Numbered from the stretch's first letter, positions 17,381 to 25,776 are shown. The stretch: 64,000 nucleotides of DNA from Sphingomonas sp. AR_OL41 (GCF_029911635.1 NZ_JARYTI010000002.1:124001-188000), one strand, 5' to 3'. The notes: generated by a model from the letters alone, not told the origin. Program-made: numbers and translations.

Positions 17381-18352
17381 CTACTGCATCTCGCCGCGTG
17401 CGCGCCTGATCGCGCGCCACTTTTCGACATTGGCGTTGTGCTGTTCGAGCGTGTCGGCGAAAACGTGACCACCGGTGCCGTCGGCGACGAAATAGAGCGC
17501 GTTCGACTGCGCCGGGTTGAGCACCGCATCGATCGAGGCGCGACCCGGGTTGCAGATCGGTCCCGCGGGCAGGCCCGTCATGGCATAAGTGTTGTAATCG
17601 TTCTTCGCGTCGATCTCGGAGCGCAGGATGCGGCGGCCGAGCGGGCGGCCCTGGGTGATCGGGTAGATGATCGTCGGATCCGCCTGCAGCATCATGCCGC
17701 GCTTGAGGCGGTTGGAATAGACCGCGGCGACGAGACGACGTTCCTCCGACTTGCCCGTCTCCTTCTCGACGATCGAGGCGAGGATCAGCGCCTCGCGCGG
17801 GGTCGACACGGCGATGGTCGGCTGGCGCTTGTCCCATGCCGAGGCGAGATACGCGACCATCGCATGCTGCATGCGCTTGAGGATGAAATCGCGCGTGTCG
17901 CCGCGCTGGAACGCGTAACTGTCGGGCAGCACGGTGCCCTCGATCGGCACCGCGACGCTGCCGCTGAGGCCGGGCTCCTTCATCAGCGCGTCCTTGACCA
18001 TCACCGCGGGCCAGCCCTCAGGAATGGCCACGAAGCGTTGCAAGGTTTTGGTGCCTTGCAGTCTTTTGAGAATGTCGGCCTGGCTGAGGTGCGCCAGAAG
18101 TCGGTATTCGCCCGCCTTGATCGCCGTACCGCTGCCGAGGAACTTGGCAAACAGCCGGAACCGGTCGGCGGACGGGATCGCGCCGGCCTTTTCGAGTTGC
18201 TCCGACACCGTGGCAAGGCTGGCGCCCGGGGCCACGGTAATCGTGATGTTGTGCGTCAGCGGACCCCGACCACTCCACATCTGTAGCACGCCGAACCCGG
18301 CGGCGACGGCGAGCAGGATTGCGAGCAGACCGAAGCAACCGAGGCGGCGCAT
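17381..18352 (-). CDS. mltG: endolytic transglycosylase MltG (YceG-like)
   Basis: A 323-residue inner-membrane lytic transglycosylase that cuts nascent peptidoglycan strands. It has one N-terminal membrane helix (LGCFGLLAILLAVAAGFGVLQ), a LysM-like region, and the catalytic YceG domain with the glutamate in ASIVEKETGK, then SNRLKRGMMLQADPTIIY, YNTYAMTGLPAGPICNPG and ALYFVADGTGGHVFADT. It starts six bases after fabF, so it belongs to the fatty-acid synthesis operon, as in many proteobacteria where mltG follows fabF or pabC. It is convergent with the DUF5946 gene; the 128 bases between show nothing. Confidence 0.95.
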   Translation of the reverse strand: MRRLGCFGLLAILLAVAAGFGVLQMWSGRGPLTHNITITVAPGASLATVSEQLEKAGAIPSADRFRLFAKFLGSGTAIKAGEYRLLAHLSQADILKRLQGTKTLQRFVAIPEGWPAVMVKDALMKEPGLSGSVAVPIEGTVLPDSYAFQRGDTRDFILKRMQHAMVAYLASAWDKRQPTIAVSTPREALILASIVEKETGKSEERRLVAAVYSNRLKRGMMLQADPTIIYPITQGRPLGRRILRSEIDAKNDYNTYAMTGLPAGPICNPGRASIDAVLNPAQSNALYFVADGTGGHVFADTLEQHNANVEKWRAIRRARGEMQ

Positions 18353-18358
18353 GAGCTG

Positions 18359-19618
18359 CTAGACCGCCTTCATCACGAGGCTGGCGTTGGTGCCGCCAAA
18401 ACCGAAGCTGTTGTTGAGCACGGCCTTGACCGAGCGCTTCTTGGCGACGTGCGGCACGAGATCGACCCCGGCGCAATTCTCGCTGGGATTGTCGAGATTG
18501 AGCGTCGGCGGCACGATCTGGTCCCGCAGCGCGAGGATGCAGAAGATGCTCTCGACCGCACCGGCACCACCGAGCAGATGGCCGATCGCCGACTTGGTCG
18601 AGCTCATCGACAGCGTGTCGATATTGTTGCCGAACAGGCGGCGCACGGCGTTCAGTTCGAGCTCGTCGCCGAGCGGCGTCGAGGTGCCATGCGCGTTGAT
18701 ATAATCGATGTCCGACAGCGCCAGACCAGACTTCCGCATCGCCATTTCCATCGAGCGGAACGCGCCCGAGCCTTCGGGATGCGGCGCGGTCACGTGATAG
18801 GCATCGCCCGACAAGCCATAGCCGATCACCTCGGCATAGATCTTCGCACCGCGTGCCTTGGCGTGTTCATATTCCTCGAGGCACACGACACCGGCGCCCT
18901 CGCCCATGACGAAGCCGTCGCGGTCGACGTCATAGGGCCGGCTGGCGCGTTCGGGCGTCGCGTTGAAATTGGTCGACAGCGCCCGCGCCTGCGAAAAGCC
19001 TGCGATGCCGAGTGGGCAGATCGCGCCCTCGGCGCCGCCCGCGAGCATCACATCGGCATCGTCCATCGCGATCATCCGCGCGGCGTCGCCGATCGAATGT
19101 GCGCCGGTCGAGCAGGCGGTGACGACGGCATGGTTGGGACCCATCAGGCCGTATTTGATCTGCACCTGGCCGGTGATCAGGTTGATCAGGCGGCCATGGA
19201 CGAAATGCGGGCTGACGCGGCGCGGACCCTTTTCGTGCAGCACGATCGATTCGCTGGCGATGCCCGGCAGGCCACCGATGCCCGAGCCGATCGAACAGCC
19301 GGCGCGGTAGCGCTGCGCTTCTGTCATGTCGGTCAGGCCGGCGTCTTCGAGCGCCTGGCCGGCGGCATCGATGCCGAAGATGATGAACGGGTCGACCTGG
19401 CGCTGGACCTTGTGGTCAACGCGCTTGCCGGGATCGAAACCGTAAGGATGATCCGCCGGCTTGACCTCACACGCGATGGTGCAGGCATAATCGGTCGCGT
19501 CGAAACGCGTGATCGTTGCCGCACCCGATTTGGCGGCGAGGATATTGGCCCAGGCGGTTTCGACATCCGCACCCAGCGGCGTCACCAAACCCAATCCGGT
19601 CACCACGACACGACGCAT
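18359..19618 (-). CDS. fabF: beta-ketoacyl-ACP synthase II
   Basis: A 419-residue condensing enzyme that extends acyl-ACP with malonyl-ACP. The Cys-His-His triad is visible: Cys169 in VVTACSTGAHS, and histidines in NAHGTSTPLGD and KSAIGHLLGGAG. The start at 19618 (MRRVVVTG) has GGAG about eight bases upstream; a TTG seven codons earlier is less likely. It follows acpP across a 129-base gap that holds a strong hairpin, which probably lets acpP be expressed at higher level than fabF. Confidence 0.96.
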   Translation of the reverse strand: MRRVVVTGLGLVTPLGADVETAWANILAAKSGAATITRFDATDYACTIACEVKPADHPYGFDPGKRVDHKVQRQVDPFIIFGIDAAGQALEDAGLTDMTEAQRYRAGCSIGSGIGGLPGIASESIVLHEKGPRRVSPHFVHGRLINLITGQVQIKYGLMGPNHAVVTACSTGAHSIGDAARMIAMDDADVMLAGGAEGAICPLGIAGFSQARALSTNFNATPERASRPYDVDRDGFVMGEGAGVVCLEEYEHAKARGAKIYAEVIGYGLSGDAYHVTAPHPEGSGAFRSMEMAMRKSGLALSDIDYINAHGTSTPLGDELELNAVRRLFGNNIDTLSMSSTKSAIGHLLGGAGAVESIFCILALRDQIVPPTLNLDNPSENCAGVDLVPHVAKKRSVKAVLNNSFGFGGTNASLVMKAV

Positions 19619-19645
19619 GGCATTCTCCACTTCACTCAAACGGAA

Positions 19646-19689
19646 ATCGGCTCCCCGCCCCGTGCTTAGCCCTGGGACGGGGAGCCGAT
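19646..19689 (-). terminator. partial terminator/attenuator between acpP and fabF
   Basis: A perfect 12-bp stem (ATCGGCTCCCCG 19646-19657 and CGGGGAGCCGAT 19678-19689) encloses a 20-base loop that can pair further. In the direction of transcription the stem is followed by TTCCGTTT. It likely ends most acpP transcripts while letting some read into fabF, or protects the acpP message 3' end. Confidence 0.65.
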
Positions 19690-19747
19690 CCTGATCATTC
19701 TGCCCTGTTCAGGGCACGGGCGCGCGTCGCCGCGATCCCGCAGGCGC

Positions 19748-19984
19748 TCAGGCCTTGTGTTCGTCGATGAACGTGATCGCATCCTTGACGGTACCGATCT
19801 TCTCGGCGGCATCGTCAGGGATCTCGACCCCGAATTCTTCTTCGAACGCCATCACCAGCTCAACGATGTCGAGGCTGTCGGCGCCCAGATCATCGATGAA
19901 GCTCGCATCTTCGGTCACCTTGTCGGCATCGACACCGAGATGCTCGACGACGATCTTCTTTACGCGATCGGCAGTCTCGCTCAT
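19748..19984 (-). CDS. acpP: acyl carrier protein
   Basis: A 78-residue acidic carrier protein. Ser37 in [10 protein letters not shown] carries the 4'-phosphopantetheine arm that holds the growing fatty acid. Length and sequence are typical. It lies between an own putative promoter (119-base gap upstream) and a hairpin before fabF, as expected for a very highly expressed protein. The ribosome site GAGAGGGAATTC precedes the ATG. Confidence 0.98.
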   Translation of the reverse strand: MSETADRVKKIVVEHLGVDADKVTEDASFIDDLGADSLDIVELVMAFEEEFGVEIPDDAAEKIGTVKDAITFIDEHKA

Positions 19985-20026
19985 GTGAATTCCCTCTCTG
20001 CTTGGGGGTCTATGTGTTGCTCAACG

Positions 20027-20055
20027 CACGTAGAGCGCGCGTGGGACTGGCGCAA
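20027..20055 (-). promoter_or_regulatory. putative acpP promoter
   Basis: On the minus strand TTGCGC (20050-20055) and TACGTG (20027-20032) are separated by 17 bases and lie about 45 bases before the acpP start. The boxes are moderate matches to sigma-70 elements. The position in the only sizeable gap before acpP supports the call. Confidence 0.4.
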
Positions 20056-20103
20056 GGGGTGCGTCGCCTTTGGTGTGATATGCGCAAACGGAACGACGCG
20101 ACG

Positions 20104-20664
20104 CTAACTCGCCGCGAACCCGGCTTCGGCGTCCTGCTGTACCACCATCCCGGTCACGCCTTCCCCGATAATAGACCCGAGCGCGGTCAGATCTTCGGCA
20201 GTCAGCGAGTCGACGGCCACGCCCGCGCCTTTCAACGCTGCCATCGCAGCGCGATTGAGCTCGGGGGTCGGGCGTCCGGCGACATAGGCAGCACGGCCGG
20301 CGGGATCGAGCGCGCCGACGATGCTGCCCAGAATCTCATCGGTAAGCCCTGATTTCTGGCCACGGTACACCGCGTCCTCGTGCAGCACCCGTCCGCTCAT
20401 ATAGCGCAGCGCGACGCCCTGGCGCTTGTCCGCCCAGCCGAATTGCGCACGACAGGCGCGCACGGCATCAGCCAATGTCATCATCGCAGTCTTTTCGGCT
20501 CCCGACGTCGGGTTGAAGCCGCTGCGTACCAGCGCAACAATATCCGGACGCGCGATACGGTGCGATTTGGCGTAGATGCATGCCACTGGACGATCGTCAC
20601 GGGCAAAGGCCGGCGCTGCCACGAAGATGGCAGCCGCCAGCGGCAGCGCGATCACAAGACGCAT
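20104..20664 (-). CDS. exported protein of unknown function
   Basis: A 186-residue protein with a clear signal peptide (MRLVIALPLAAAIFVAAPAFA, cut before RDDRP). The mature part is mostly helical, with two cysteines (VACIYAK and VRACRAQ) that could form a disulfide. I recognise no family. It lies between fabG and acpP on the same strand, 45 bases after the fabG stop, so it is probably read from the fabD promoter. A periplasmic role is likely from the signal peptide only. Confidence 0.75.
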   Translation of the reverse strand: MRLVIALPLAAAIFVAAPAFARDDRPVACIYAKSHRIARPDIVALVRSGFNPTSGAEKTAMMTLADAVRACRAQFGWADKRQGVALRYMSGRVLHEDAVYRGQKSGLTDEILGSIVGALDPAGRAAYVAGRPTPELNRAAMAALKGAGVAVDSLTAEDLTALGSIIGEGVTGMVVQQDAEAGFAAS

Positions 20665-20709
20665 TTCACATTCCCCCCGGTTTGGCCCGGCGCGCGCCGG
20701 GCCGATTCT

Positions 20710-21450
20710 TCAGATCATCGCCATGCCGCCGTTGACATGCAAGGTCTGCCCCGTGACGTAGCCGGCCTCTTTGCTGGCGAGGTAGACGACTGCCGCACCG
20801 ATATCCTGGCCGGTACCGAGATCGCCGGCCGGAATCTTCGACAACAGCGCCGTCTTCTGTGCCTCGGGCAGGACATCGGTCATCGCCGAGCGGATGAAGC
20901 CGGGGGCGACGCAGTTGACGGTGATGTTGCGACTGGCGAGTTCCTGCGCAAGCGCCTTGGACATTCCCACAAGCCCGGCCTTCGAAGCGGCATAATTGGC
21001 CTGGCCGGGGTTACCGGTCGTGCCGACCACCGAAGTGATCGAGATGACGCGGCCATATCGTGCCTTCATCATAGGTCGCGCGGCGGCGCGGATCAGGCGG
21101 AAGGCGGCTTCGAGATTGACGCGTATCACCGTGTCCCACTCTTCGTCCTTCATGCGCATCGCGAGATTGTCGCGCGTGATGCCGGCATTGTTGACGAGGA
21201 TGTCGAGCTTGCCGCCCAGCGCCTCGACTGCGCTTGGCACCAGCGCATCGACCGCCGCGGCGTCGGACAGGTCGCACGGCAGCGCGACATGATCGCCACC
21301 GAGCGACGCGCGAAAGGCCTCGAGCTTCTCGGCATTGGACCCGGAAACCGCCAGCCGCGCACCCTGCGCGGCGAGCGCCTGCGCGATCGCCGAACCGATC
21401 CCGCCCGAGGCGCCGGTGACGAGGGCGGTCATGCCTGTGAGGTCGAACAT
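20710..21450 (-). CDS. fabG: 3-oxoacyl-ACP reductase
   Basis: A 246-residue short-chain dehydrogenase that reduces 3-oxoacyl-ACP with NADPH. The cofactor motif is TGASGGIG, the NNAG motif is at 87-90, and the catalytic Ser140, Tyr153 and Lys157 lie in ITSVVGTTGNPGQANYAASKAG, split here only by description. The C-terminus GYVTGQTLHVNGGMAMI is typical of FabG. It follows the GxxExxY gene by one base; in relatives I would expect it directly after fabD. Confidence 0.96.
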   Translation of the reverse strand: MFDLTGMTALVTGASGGIGSAIAQALAAQGARLAVSGSNAEKLEAFRASLGGDHVALPCDLSDAAAVDALVPSAVEALGGKLDILVNNAGITRDNLAMRMKDEEWDTVIRVNLEAAFRLIRAAARPMMKARYGRVISITSVVGTTGNPGQANYAASKAGLVGMSKALAQELASRNITVNCVAPGFIRSAMTDVLPEAQKTALLSKIPAGDLGTGQDIGAAVVYLASKEAGYVTGQTLHVNGGMAMI

Positions 21451-21451
21451 A

Positions 21452-21886
21452 TCAGTCTCTCCTGGAATTTTGATTCACGCGAAGACGCGAAGGCGCAAAG
21501 GGAACGTAGCCGTTGACGACGCGCCGAAGCCCTTCCTTGAAGGTTTCGCCGCCGAAATTGATCAGCAGACCGAGCGATCTTTTCGTTAGGCGCAAATAGG
21601 TCAATAGCTGTTTGGCGTGCGCGCCGTTCAGCCGCTCCACAGATTTGATTTCAACGATAAGCCTGTTGTCCACCAACAAATCGATGCGGAAAGCGGCGTC
21701 GAAACGAAGTTCGGCATATTCGATGTCGACAGGGACCTGACGCGCGGTGGTGTAGCCCATTTTGCCAAGCTTTGCCGTCAAGATCGTCTCGTAGACGGTC
21801 TCGAGCAACCCAGGGCCCAAGTCGCGATGCAACTGGAAAGCCTGGTCGATTACATCGGCCGCAATCGTCTCCAAGTCCGCAACCAC
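21452..21886 (-). CDS. GxxExxY protein (PD-(D/E)XK nuclease-like)
   Basis: A 144-residue protein of the GxxExxY family. The defining motif is GLLETVYE at about residues 26-33. It is followed by a nuclease-like core, RIDLLVDNRLIVEIKSVERL, with the spaced D and E-x-K expected of the PD-(D/E)XK fold, and then LTYLRLTKRSLGLLINFG. Function is unknown. The gene is scattered among very different bacteria. Here it is wedged between fabD and fabG, and its last codons (FAPSRLRVNQ) are written by one of two flanking inverted repeats, suggesting it was inserted as a cassette. Confidence 0.88.
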   Translation of the reverse strand: MVADLETIAADVIDQAFQLHRDLGPGLLETVYETILTAKLGKMGYTTARQVPVDIEYAELRFDAAFRIDLLVDNRLIVEIKSVERLNGAHAKQLLTYLRLTKRSLGLLINFGGETFKEGLRRVVNGYVPFAPSRLRVNQNSRRD

Positions 21887-21912
21887 TTCGCGCCTCCGCG
21901 CCTTCGCGTGAA
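21474..21912. mobile_element. putative GxxExxY cassette bounded by 23-bp inverted repeats
   Basis: The left repeat (21474-21496) begins TTCACGCGAAG and ends AGGCGC. The right repeat (21890-21912) is its inverted copy, with 21 of 23 positions matching. They frame the GxxExxY gene: the left one forms its 3' codons, and the right one lies four bases before its start. No transposase is present. From memory, similar CGCGAAGGCGC-type repeats accompany this gene family in other genomes. Confidence 0.5.
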
Positions 21913-21922
21913 CTAAAAATCT

Positions 21923-22858
21923 CTAAAGCGCCTTCGCCAAAGCCTCGATGTCGTCCATCGTCACGATGCTGGTCGCGTCGACGTCGGGGGCGGTACGCTT
22001 GACCATCGGGGCGAGGACCTTGCCGCCGAATTCGATGAAGCGCTCGACGCCGGTGTCGACCATCGCCAGCACCGATTCGCGCCAGCGCACCATGCCCGTG
22101 ACCTGCTCGACGAGCAGGCGGCGGATCGTGTCGACGTCGCTCACCGGTTGCGCGGTGACGTTGGCGAAGACGGGGACCAAAGGCGTGTCGATCCGCGCCT
22201 GTGCCAGGGTCTTGGCCATCGCATCGGCCGCGGGCTGCATCAGCGGGCAGTGGAAGGGCGCGGATACCGGCAGCAGGATCGCCCGCTTGGCGCCGAATTC
22301 CTTGGCGATGGCGACCGCGCGCTCGATCGCGGCGAGCGCGCCCGAGATCACGACCTGCGACGGGTCGTTATCGTTGGCGACGGTGCAGACCTCGCCTTCG
22401 GCCGCTGCGTTGGCGATGATCAGCGCCTTGTCGACATCCGCGCCGAGCAGCGCGGCCATGCCGCCCTGCCCGACCGGAACCGCCGCCTGCATCGCGAGGC
22501 CGCGATGCTTGAGCAGCAGCGCGGTGGTCGCGAGATCGAGCGCGCCGGCCGCGCACAGGGCGCTATATTCGCCGAGCGAATGGCCCGCGACATAATCGGC
22601 CTTGTCGGCGAGGCGGACGCCGCCTTCCTTTTCGAGCACGCGCAGCGTCGCGATGGCATTGGCCATGATCGCCGGCTGAGCATTCTCGGTCAGGACGAGC
22701 TCCTCGGCCGGGCCGTCGAACATCAGGCGCGAGAGATGCTGGCCGAGCGCATCATCGACCTCCTGGAACACCGCGCGCGCGACCGCGCTGGAGTCGGCAA
22801 GCGCCTTGCCCATGCCGACGGCCTGGCTGCCCTGCCCGGGAAAGATGAACGCGCGCAT
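21923..22858 (-). CDS. fabD: malonyl-CoA:ACP transacylase
   Basis: A 311-residue FabD that moves malonyl groups from CoA to ACP, supplying FabF. The nucleophile is Ser94 in GHSLGEYSA, and the histidine partner is in SAPFHCPLM; the start FIFPGQGSQ is the family signature. I use ATG 22858 because GGAGA lies eight bases upstream; the ATG at 22870 contains that ribosome site itself. First gene of the fatty-acid operon. Confidence 0.96.
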   Translation of the reverse strand: MRAFIFPGQGSQAVGMGKALADSSAVARAVFQEVDDALGQHLSRLMFDGPAEELVLTENAQPAIMANAIATLRVLEKEGGVRLADKADYVAGHSLGEYSALCAAGALDLATTALLLKHRGLAMQAAVPVGQGGMAALLGADVDKALIIANAAAEGEVCTVANDNDPSQVVISGALAAIERAVAIAKEFGAKRAILLPVSAPFHCPLMQPAADAMAKTLAQARIDTPLVPVFANVTAQPVSDVDTIRRLLVEQVTGMVRWRESVLAMVDTGVERFIEFGGKVLAPMVKRTAPDVDATSIVTMDDIEALAKAL

Positions 22859-23077
22859 GAAGGTCTCCATTCGAAACGGGTGGCCGGACTAGAAAGCCCG
22901 CGTACTTTAGGCAAGGCGCGCCGCTAAACCGGCCTTCATGAACCGACATTCAGTTTCACGCTCGATCCGCGACACTTTGCGACCACTTCGCGCGTTGGGC
23001 GCGACGGGTGTGCGACAATCGCTTCCCAAATGGTGTTGGACGCCGATCGCATCGGCGCCGAACCGAGGAGTAAGAAC

Positions 23078-23461
23078 ATGAAGAAGCTGATTCTGGCCGC
23101 GCTTGCCGCATCGATCGCCGCAAGCCCGATGATCGCCGCACCGGCGGTTGCCGCGCCGCAGGACCGCCGCGGGATGGAGGAACGGCACAGCACGACGGTG
23201 CGCCAGCAGCCCGGCCGTACCGTTGTCGTCAAACGCACCGTCGTGCGCGCCCCGCAGCATCGCAACTGGCGCAAGGGCCAGCGCTTCGACCGTCGCCAGG
23301 TTCGCAACTATCAGGTGATCAACGACTGGCGCGGTTATCGCGGCCGTCACCTCTACGCGCCGCCGCGTGGTTATCGCTGGGTCCGGTCCGACAATGACGC
23401 GGTGCTCGTCGCGATCAGCGGCGGCCTGATCGGCGCCGTCCTTGCCGGCGCTTTCAACTAA
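23078..23461 (+). CDS. RcnB-family periplasmic protein
   Basis: A 127-residue exported protein with a signal peptide (KKLILAALAASIAASPMIAAPAVA) and an Arg-rich mature part. The C-terminal half, NYQVINDWRGYRGRHLYAPPRGYRWVR followed by a hydrophobic stretch, is the RcnB domain. In E. coli RcnB influences nickel and cobalt balance; in sphingomonads many paralogues have no known role. The ribosome site GAGGAG supports the ATG at 23078. The upstream 219-base gap contains TGAA-N6-TTCA at 22939-22952, which may be a regulator site. Confidence 0.85.
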   Translation: MKKLILAALAASIAASPMIAAPAVAAPQDRRGMEERHSTTVRQQPGRTVVVKRTVVRAPQHRNWRKGQRFDRRQVRNYQVINDWRGYRGRHLYAPPRGYRWVRSDNDAVLVAISGGLIGAVLAGAFN

Positions 23462-23572
23462 GGCGCAAGACGTTTGGGACGACGGGCGGCGGCGCAGCGA
23501 TGCGCCGCCGCTTTCGTTTTGCGCCCGGCCCTGGCATGTCCGTATCGTGGGAAATCGCGGGCGGACGCAGGC

Positions 23573-24352
23573 ATGACAAAGCGGACTTGGATTCTGGCGA
23601 CGGCGCTCGCCGTTGCGGCGCCGGCGGTGCTGCTCGGCCAACAACAACGCGCCGGCTATCTGCCCTCGGGGTCGATCGACATCACCCAGGTGCTGCCCGC
23701 CGCACCGCACAAGGGCGACGCGCGCTATGCCGCCGATCGCGCGATCTTCAAGGCGACACGCCACTGGTTGGGCACGCCGCGCGGCGATCTCGCGACCAAG
23801 GATGTCGCGACCGGCATCCCTTATATGATGAGCGCGTTCAGCTGCTCGGTCGGAGTCGCGCTGACCCCGCAGAATGCGCCGGCGACGATGAAGGTGATCG
23901 GCAAGGCCGGGATCGATACCCAGACCCAGTCGGGCGCCGCGAAGGATTTCTTCAAGCGCGACCGGCCGTTCCTGATCGACAAGGGCGCGGTGTGCCAGGC
24001 GCCAGCCGAACTCAAGGGCAGCTACGATTACCCTTCCGGCCACGCGACCTGGGCATGGACCTGGGCGAGCCTGCTCGCCGAACTGGTGCCCGATCGCGCC
24101 ACGGCGATCATGGCGCGGGGGCGAGCCTATGGCGAAAGCCGGATCGTATGCGGCGTGCACAACGCGACCGCAGTCGAGGCTGGGCGAATGACCTCGGCCG
24201 CAACGCTGGCGGCGGTGCACGCGCAAGCTGCGTTCCAGGCCGATCTCGCCGCGGCGCGTGCCGAACTGGCGGCATTGCGCGCCGACCCGGCGGCACCCAG
24301 ACCACAGAATTGCGCGGCCGAGGCCGCCCTGGTCAGCCAGCCGATACTCTAG
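23573..24352 (+). CDS. class A acid phosphatase (PhoN-like, PAP2 fold), atypical third motif
   Basis: A 259-residue exported phosphatase. An N-terminal signal sequence (WILATALAVAAPAVLLG) precedes a PAP2-type acid phosphatase domain. Motif 1 is Lys124-x6-Arg131-Pro132, motif 2 is PSGHAT (His157), and motif 3 is SR at 189-190 with His196 in CGVHNATAVEAGR. In the classical PhoN enzymes the position four after this histidine is Asp; here it is Ala200. The enzyme may therefore be altered in activity or specificity. It would act in the periplasm on phosphate esters. I start it at ATG 23573. Confidence 0.85.
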   Translation: MTKRTWILATALAVAAPAVLLGQQQRAGYLPSGSIDITQVLPAAPHKGDARYAADRAIFKATRHWLGTPRGDLATKDVATGIPYMMSAFSCSVGVALTPQNAPATMKVIGKAGIDTQTQSGAAKDFFKRDRPFLIDKGAVCQAPAELKGSYDYPSGHATWAWTWASLLAELVPDRATAIMARGRAYGESRIVCGVHNATAVEAGRMTSAATLAAVHAQAAFQADLAAARAELAALRADPAAPRPQNCAAEAALVSQPIL

Positions 24353-24388
24353 CCTTGCCTTTCGCGGGGATTTCGCTAAGGCACCGCG

Positions 24389-24446
24389 CTCCGGGGTGGA
24401 CGGCCTAAGGCTGTCCGCCCCTGATTTGTTGAGACGACAGCCGGAG
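24389..24446 (+). promoter_or_regulatory. structured rpsF leader, possible ribosomal-protein autoregulatory element
   Basis: A 13-bp hairpin (24393-24405 with 24409-24421, loop TAA, two G-U pairs) sits inside a longer-range pairing of CTCCGG (24389-24394) and CCGGAG (24441-24446); the two share bases, so they are alternatives. The leader lies 53 bases before rpsF. Many bacteria control this operon through S6:S18 binding to the leader RNA. Whether this fold matches that motif cannot be judged by eye. Confidence 0.35.
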
Positions 24447-24498
24447 GGGCGACCGCATTGGGCGGCGTCAGCGATCGGCCAAGAGAAGGTAAGACAAC

Positions 24499-24903
24499 AT
24501 GGCTCTTTACGAGCACGTGTTCCTTGCGCGCCAGGATCTGGCACAGGCGCAGGTAGACACGCTGGCGGAAGCCGCTGCACAGATCGTCAAGGATCACGAA
24601 GGCACGGTCATCAAGACCGAGAGCTGGGGCCTGCGCAGCCTGGCCTACAAGATCGCCAAGAATCGCAAGGCGCATTACGTCATGCTCGAAATCGACGCGC
24701 CGGCCGGCGTGGTCGCTGAGCTGGAGCGCCAGACGCAGATCAACGAAGACGTGATCCGCTACATGACCGTCAAGGTTGACGGCCATGAAGAGGGCCCTTC
24801 GGTGATGATGCGCAAGCAGGAGCGCGACCGCGAGCGTCGCGGTGACCGCGAAGGTCGTGGCGATCGTGGCGACCGCCCGCGTCGCGATTTCGACGGCGAA
24901 TAA
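24499..24903 (+). CDS. rpsF: 30S ribosomal protein bS6
   Basis: A 134-residue bS6, a small-subunit platform protein that pairs with bS18. The ferredoxin-like core runs from [11 protein letters not shown] through [23 protein letters not shown] to [15 protein letters not shown] charged C-terminal tail of about 35 residues (Arg, Asp, Gly, Glu repeats) extends it, as in other alphaproteobacteria. First gene of rpsF-rpsR-rplI, with 13- and 12-base gaps. Confidence 0.97.
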   Translation: MALYEHVFLARQDLAQAQVDTLAEAAAQIVKDHEGTVIKTESWGLRSLAYKIAKNRKAHYVMLEIDAPAGVVAELERQTQINEDVIRYMTVKVDGHEEGPSVMMRKQERDRERRGDREGRGDRGDRPRRDFDGE

Positions 24904-24916
24904 GGAGCGATAGACC

Positions 24917-25141
24917 ATGGCACGCCCATTTTTCCGCCGCCGCAAGAGCTGCCCGTTCTCCGCGAAGGACGCCCCCCGGATCGACTATAAGGACGTCCGG
25001 TTGCTGCAGGGCTTCGTGTCCGAGCGTGGCAAGATCGTCCCCTCTCGCATCACTTCGGTGAGCGCGAAGAAGCAGCGCGAGCTCGCCCAGGCGATCAAGC
25101 GCGCCCGCCATCTGGGCCTGCTGCCCTACATCGTTAAGTAA
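24917..25141 (+). CDS. rpsR: 30S ribosomal protein bS18
   Basis: A 74-residue bS18 with the family core [19 protein letters not shown] and the basic C-terminal helix region [23 protein letters not shown]. The N-terminal RRRKSCPFS segment holds the single cysteine typical of this lineage. It lies between rpsF and rplI in the conserved order. The ribosome site AAGGAG precedes the ATG. Confidence 0.98.
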   Translation: MARPFFRRRKSCPFSAKDAPRIDYKDVRLLQGFVSERGKIVPSRITSVSAKKQRELAQAIKRARHLGLLPYIVK

Positions 25142-25153
25142 GGAGTAGCAGCG

Positions 25154-25753
25154 ATGAAGATCATTCTGCTCGAGCGCGTCGAGAAGCTCGGCGTCATCGG
25201 CGATGTCGTCACCGTCAAGGACGGCTTTGCGCGCAACTTCCTGTTGCCGAACAAGAAGGCGCTGCGCGCCAACGAGGCCAACCGCAAGGTGTTCGAGGCC
25301 AATCGTGAGCGCATCGTCGCCGACAACGCCTCGCGTCGCGGCGAAGCCGAGAACGACGCCAAGGCAATCGACGGCACTTCGGTGACGCTGATCCGCCAGG
25401 CATCGAACACCGGCCAGCTTTACGGCTCGGTCGCGGTGCGCGATCTGGTCGAGGCGCTTGAAGCCGCCGGCCACAAGGTCGGCAAGTCGGCGATCGTGCT
25501 CAACAAGCCGATCAAGTCGATCGGCGTTTACGACGTGAAGGCCGCGCTGCACCCCGAGGTGTCGGTGACGATCAAGGTCAATGTCGCGCGCTCGCCCGAA
25601 GAGGCCGAGATGCAGGCCAAGGGCGTCGACGTCATGGCCGCCATGTTCGAAAAGGACGAGGCGGGCTTCGTCGAGGCTTACGACCCCAATGCCGAACCGG
25701 GCGCCACCGCCGAGGTTCAGGCCGAGGAAGCGACCGAGACCAGCGAAGGCTGA
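25154..25753 (+). CDS. rplI: 50S ribosomal protein bL9
   Basis: A 199-residue bL9. The N-terminal rRNA-binding domain (MKIILLERVEKLGVIGDVVTVKDGFARNFLLP, described in pieces) is followed by the long connecting helix and a C-terminal domain with GQLYGSVAVRDLVEAL and VYDVKAALHPEV. It carries a 50-residue acidic extension (EEAEMQAKGVDVM to the end) beyond the usual 150 residues, common in alphaproteobacteria. The operon ends at a strong terminator. Confidence 0.97.
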   Translation: MKIILLERVEKLGVIGDVVTVKDGFARNFLLPNKKALRANEANRKVFEANRERIVADNASRRGEAENDAKAIDGTSVTLIRQASNTGQLYGSVAVRDLVEALEAAGHKVGKSAIVLNKPIKSIGVYDVKAALHPEVSVTIKVNVARSPEEAEMQAKGVDVMAAMFEKDEAGFVEAYDPNAEPGATAEVQAEEATETSEG

Positions 25754-25776
25754 TCGGCTGCACGCCACAACAAAAA

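Noticed and set aside
18449..19669. A 406-codon plus-strand frame opposite fabF
   Set aside because: It is a mirror of fabF, whose catalytic triad is intact. The His/Asp/Arg-rich translation is typical of antisense reading.
22907..24580. A 557-codon minus-strand frame
   Set aside because: It is antisense to the RcnB-like and phosphatase genes, both of which have signal peptides and family motifs. The composition is that of a shadow frame.
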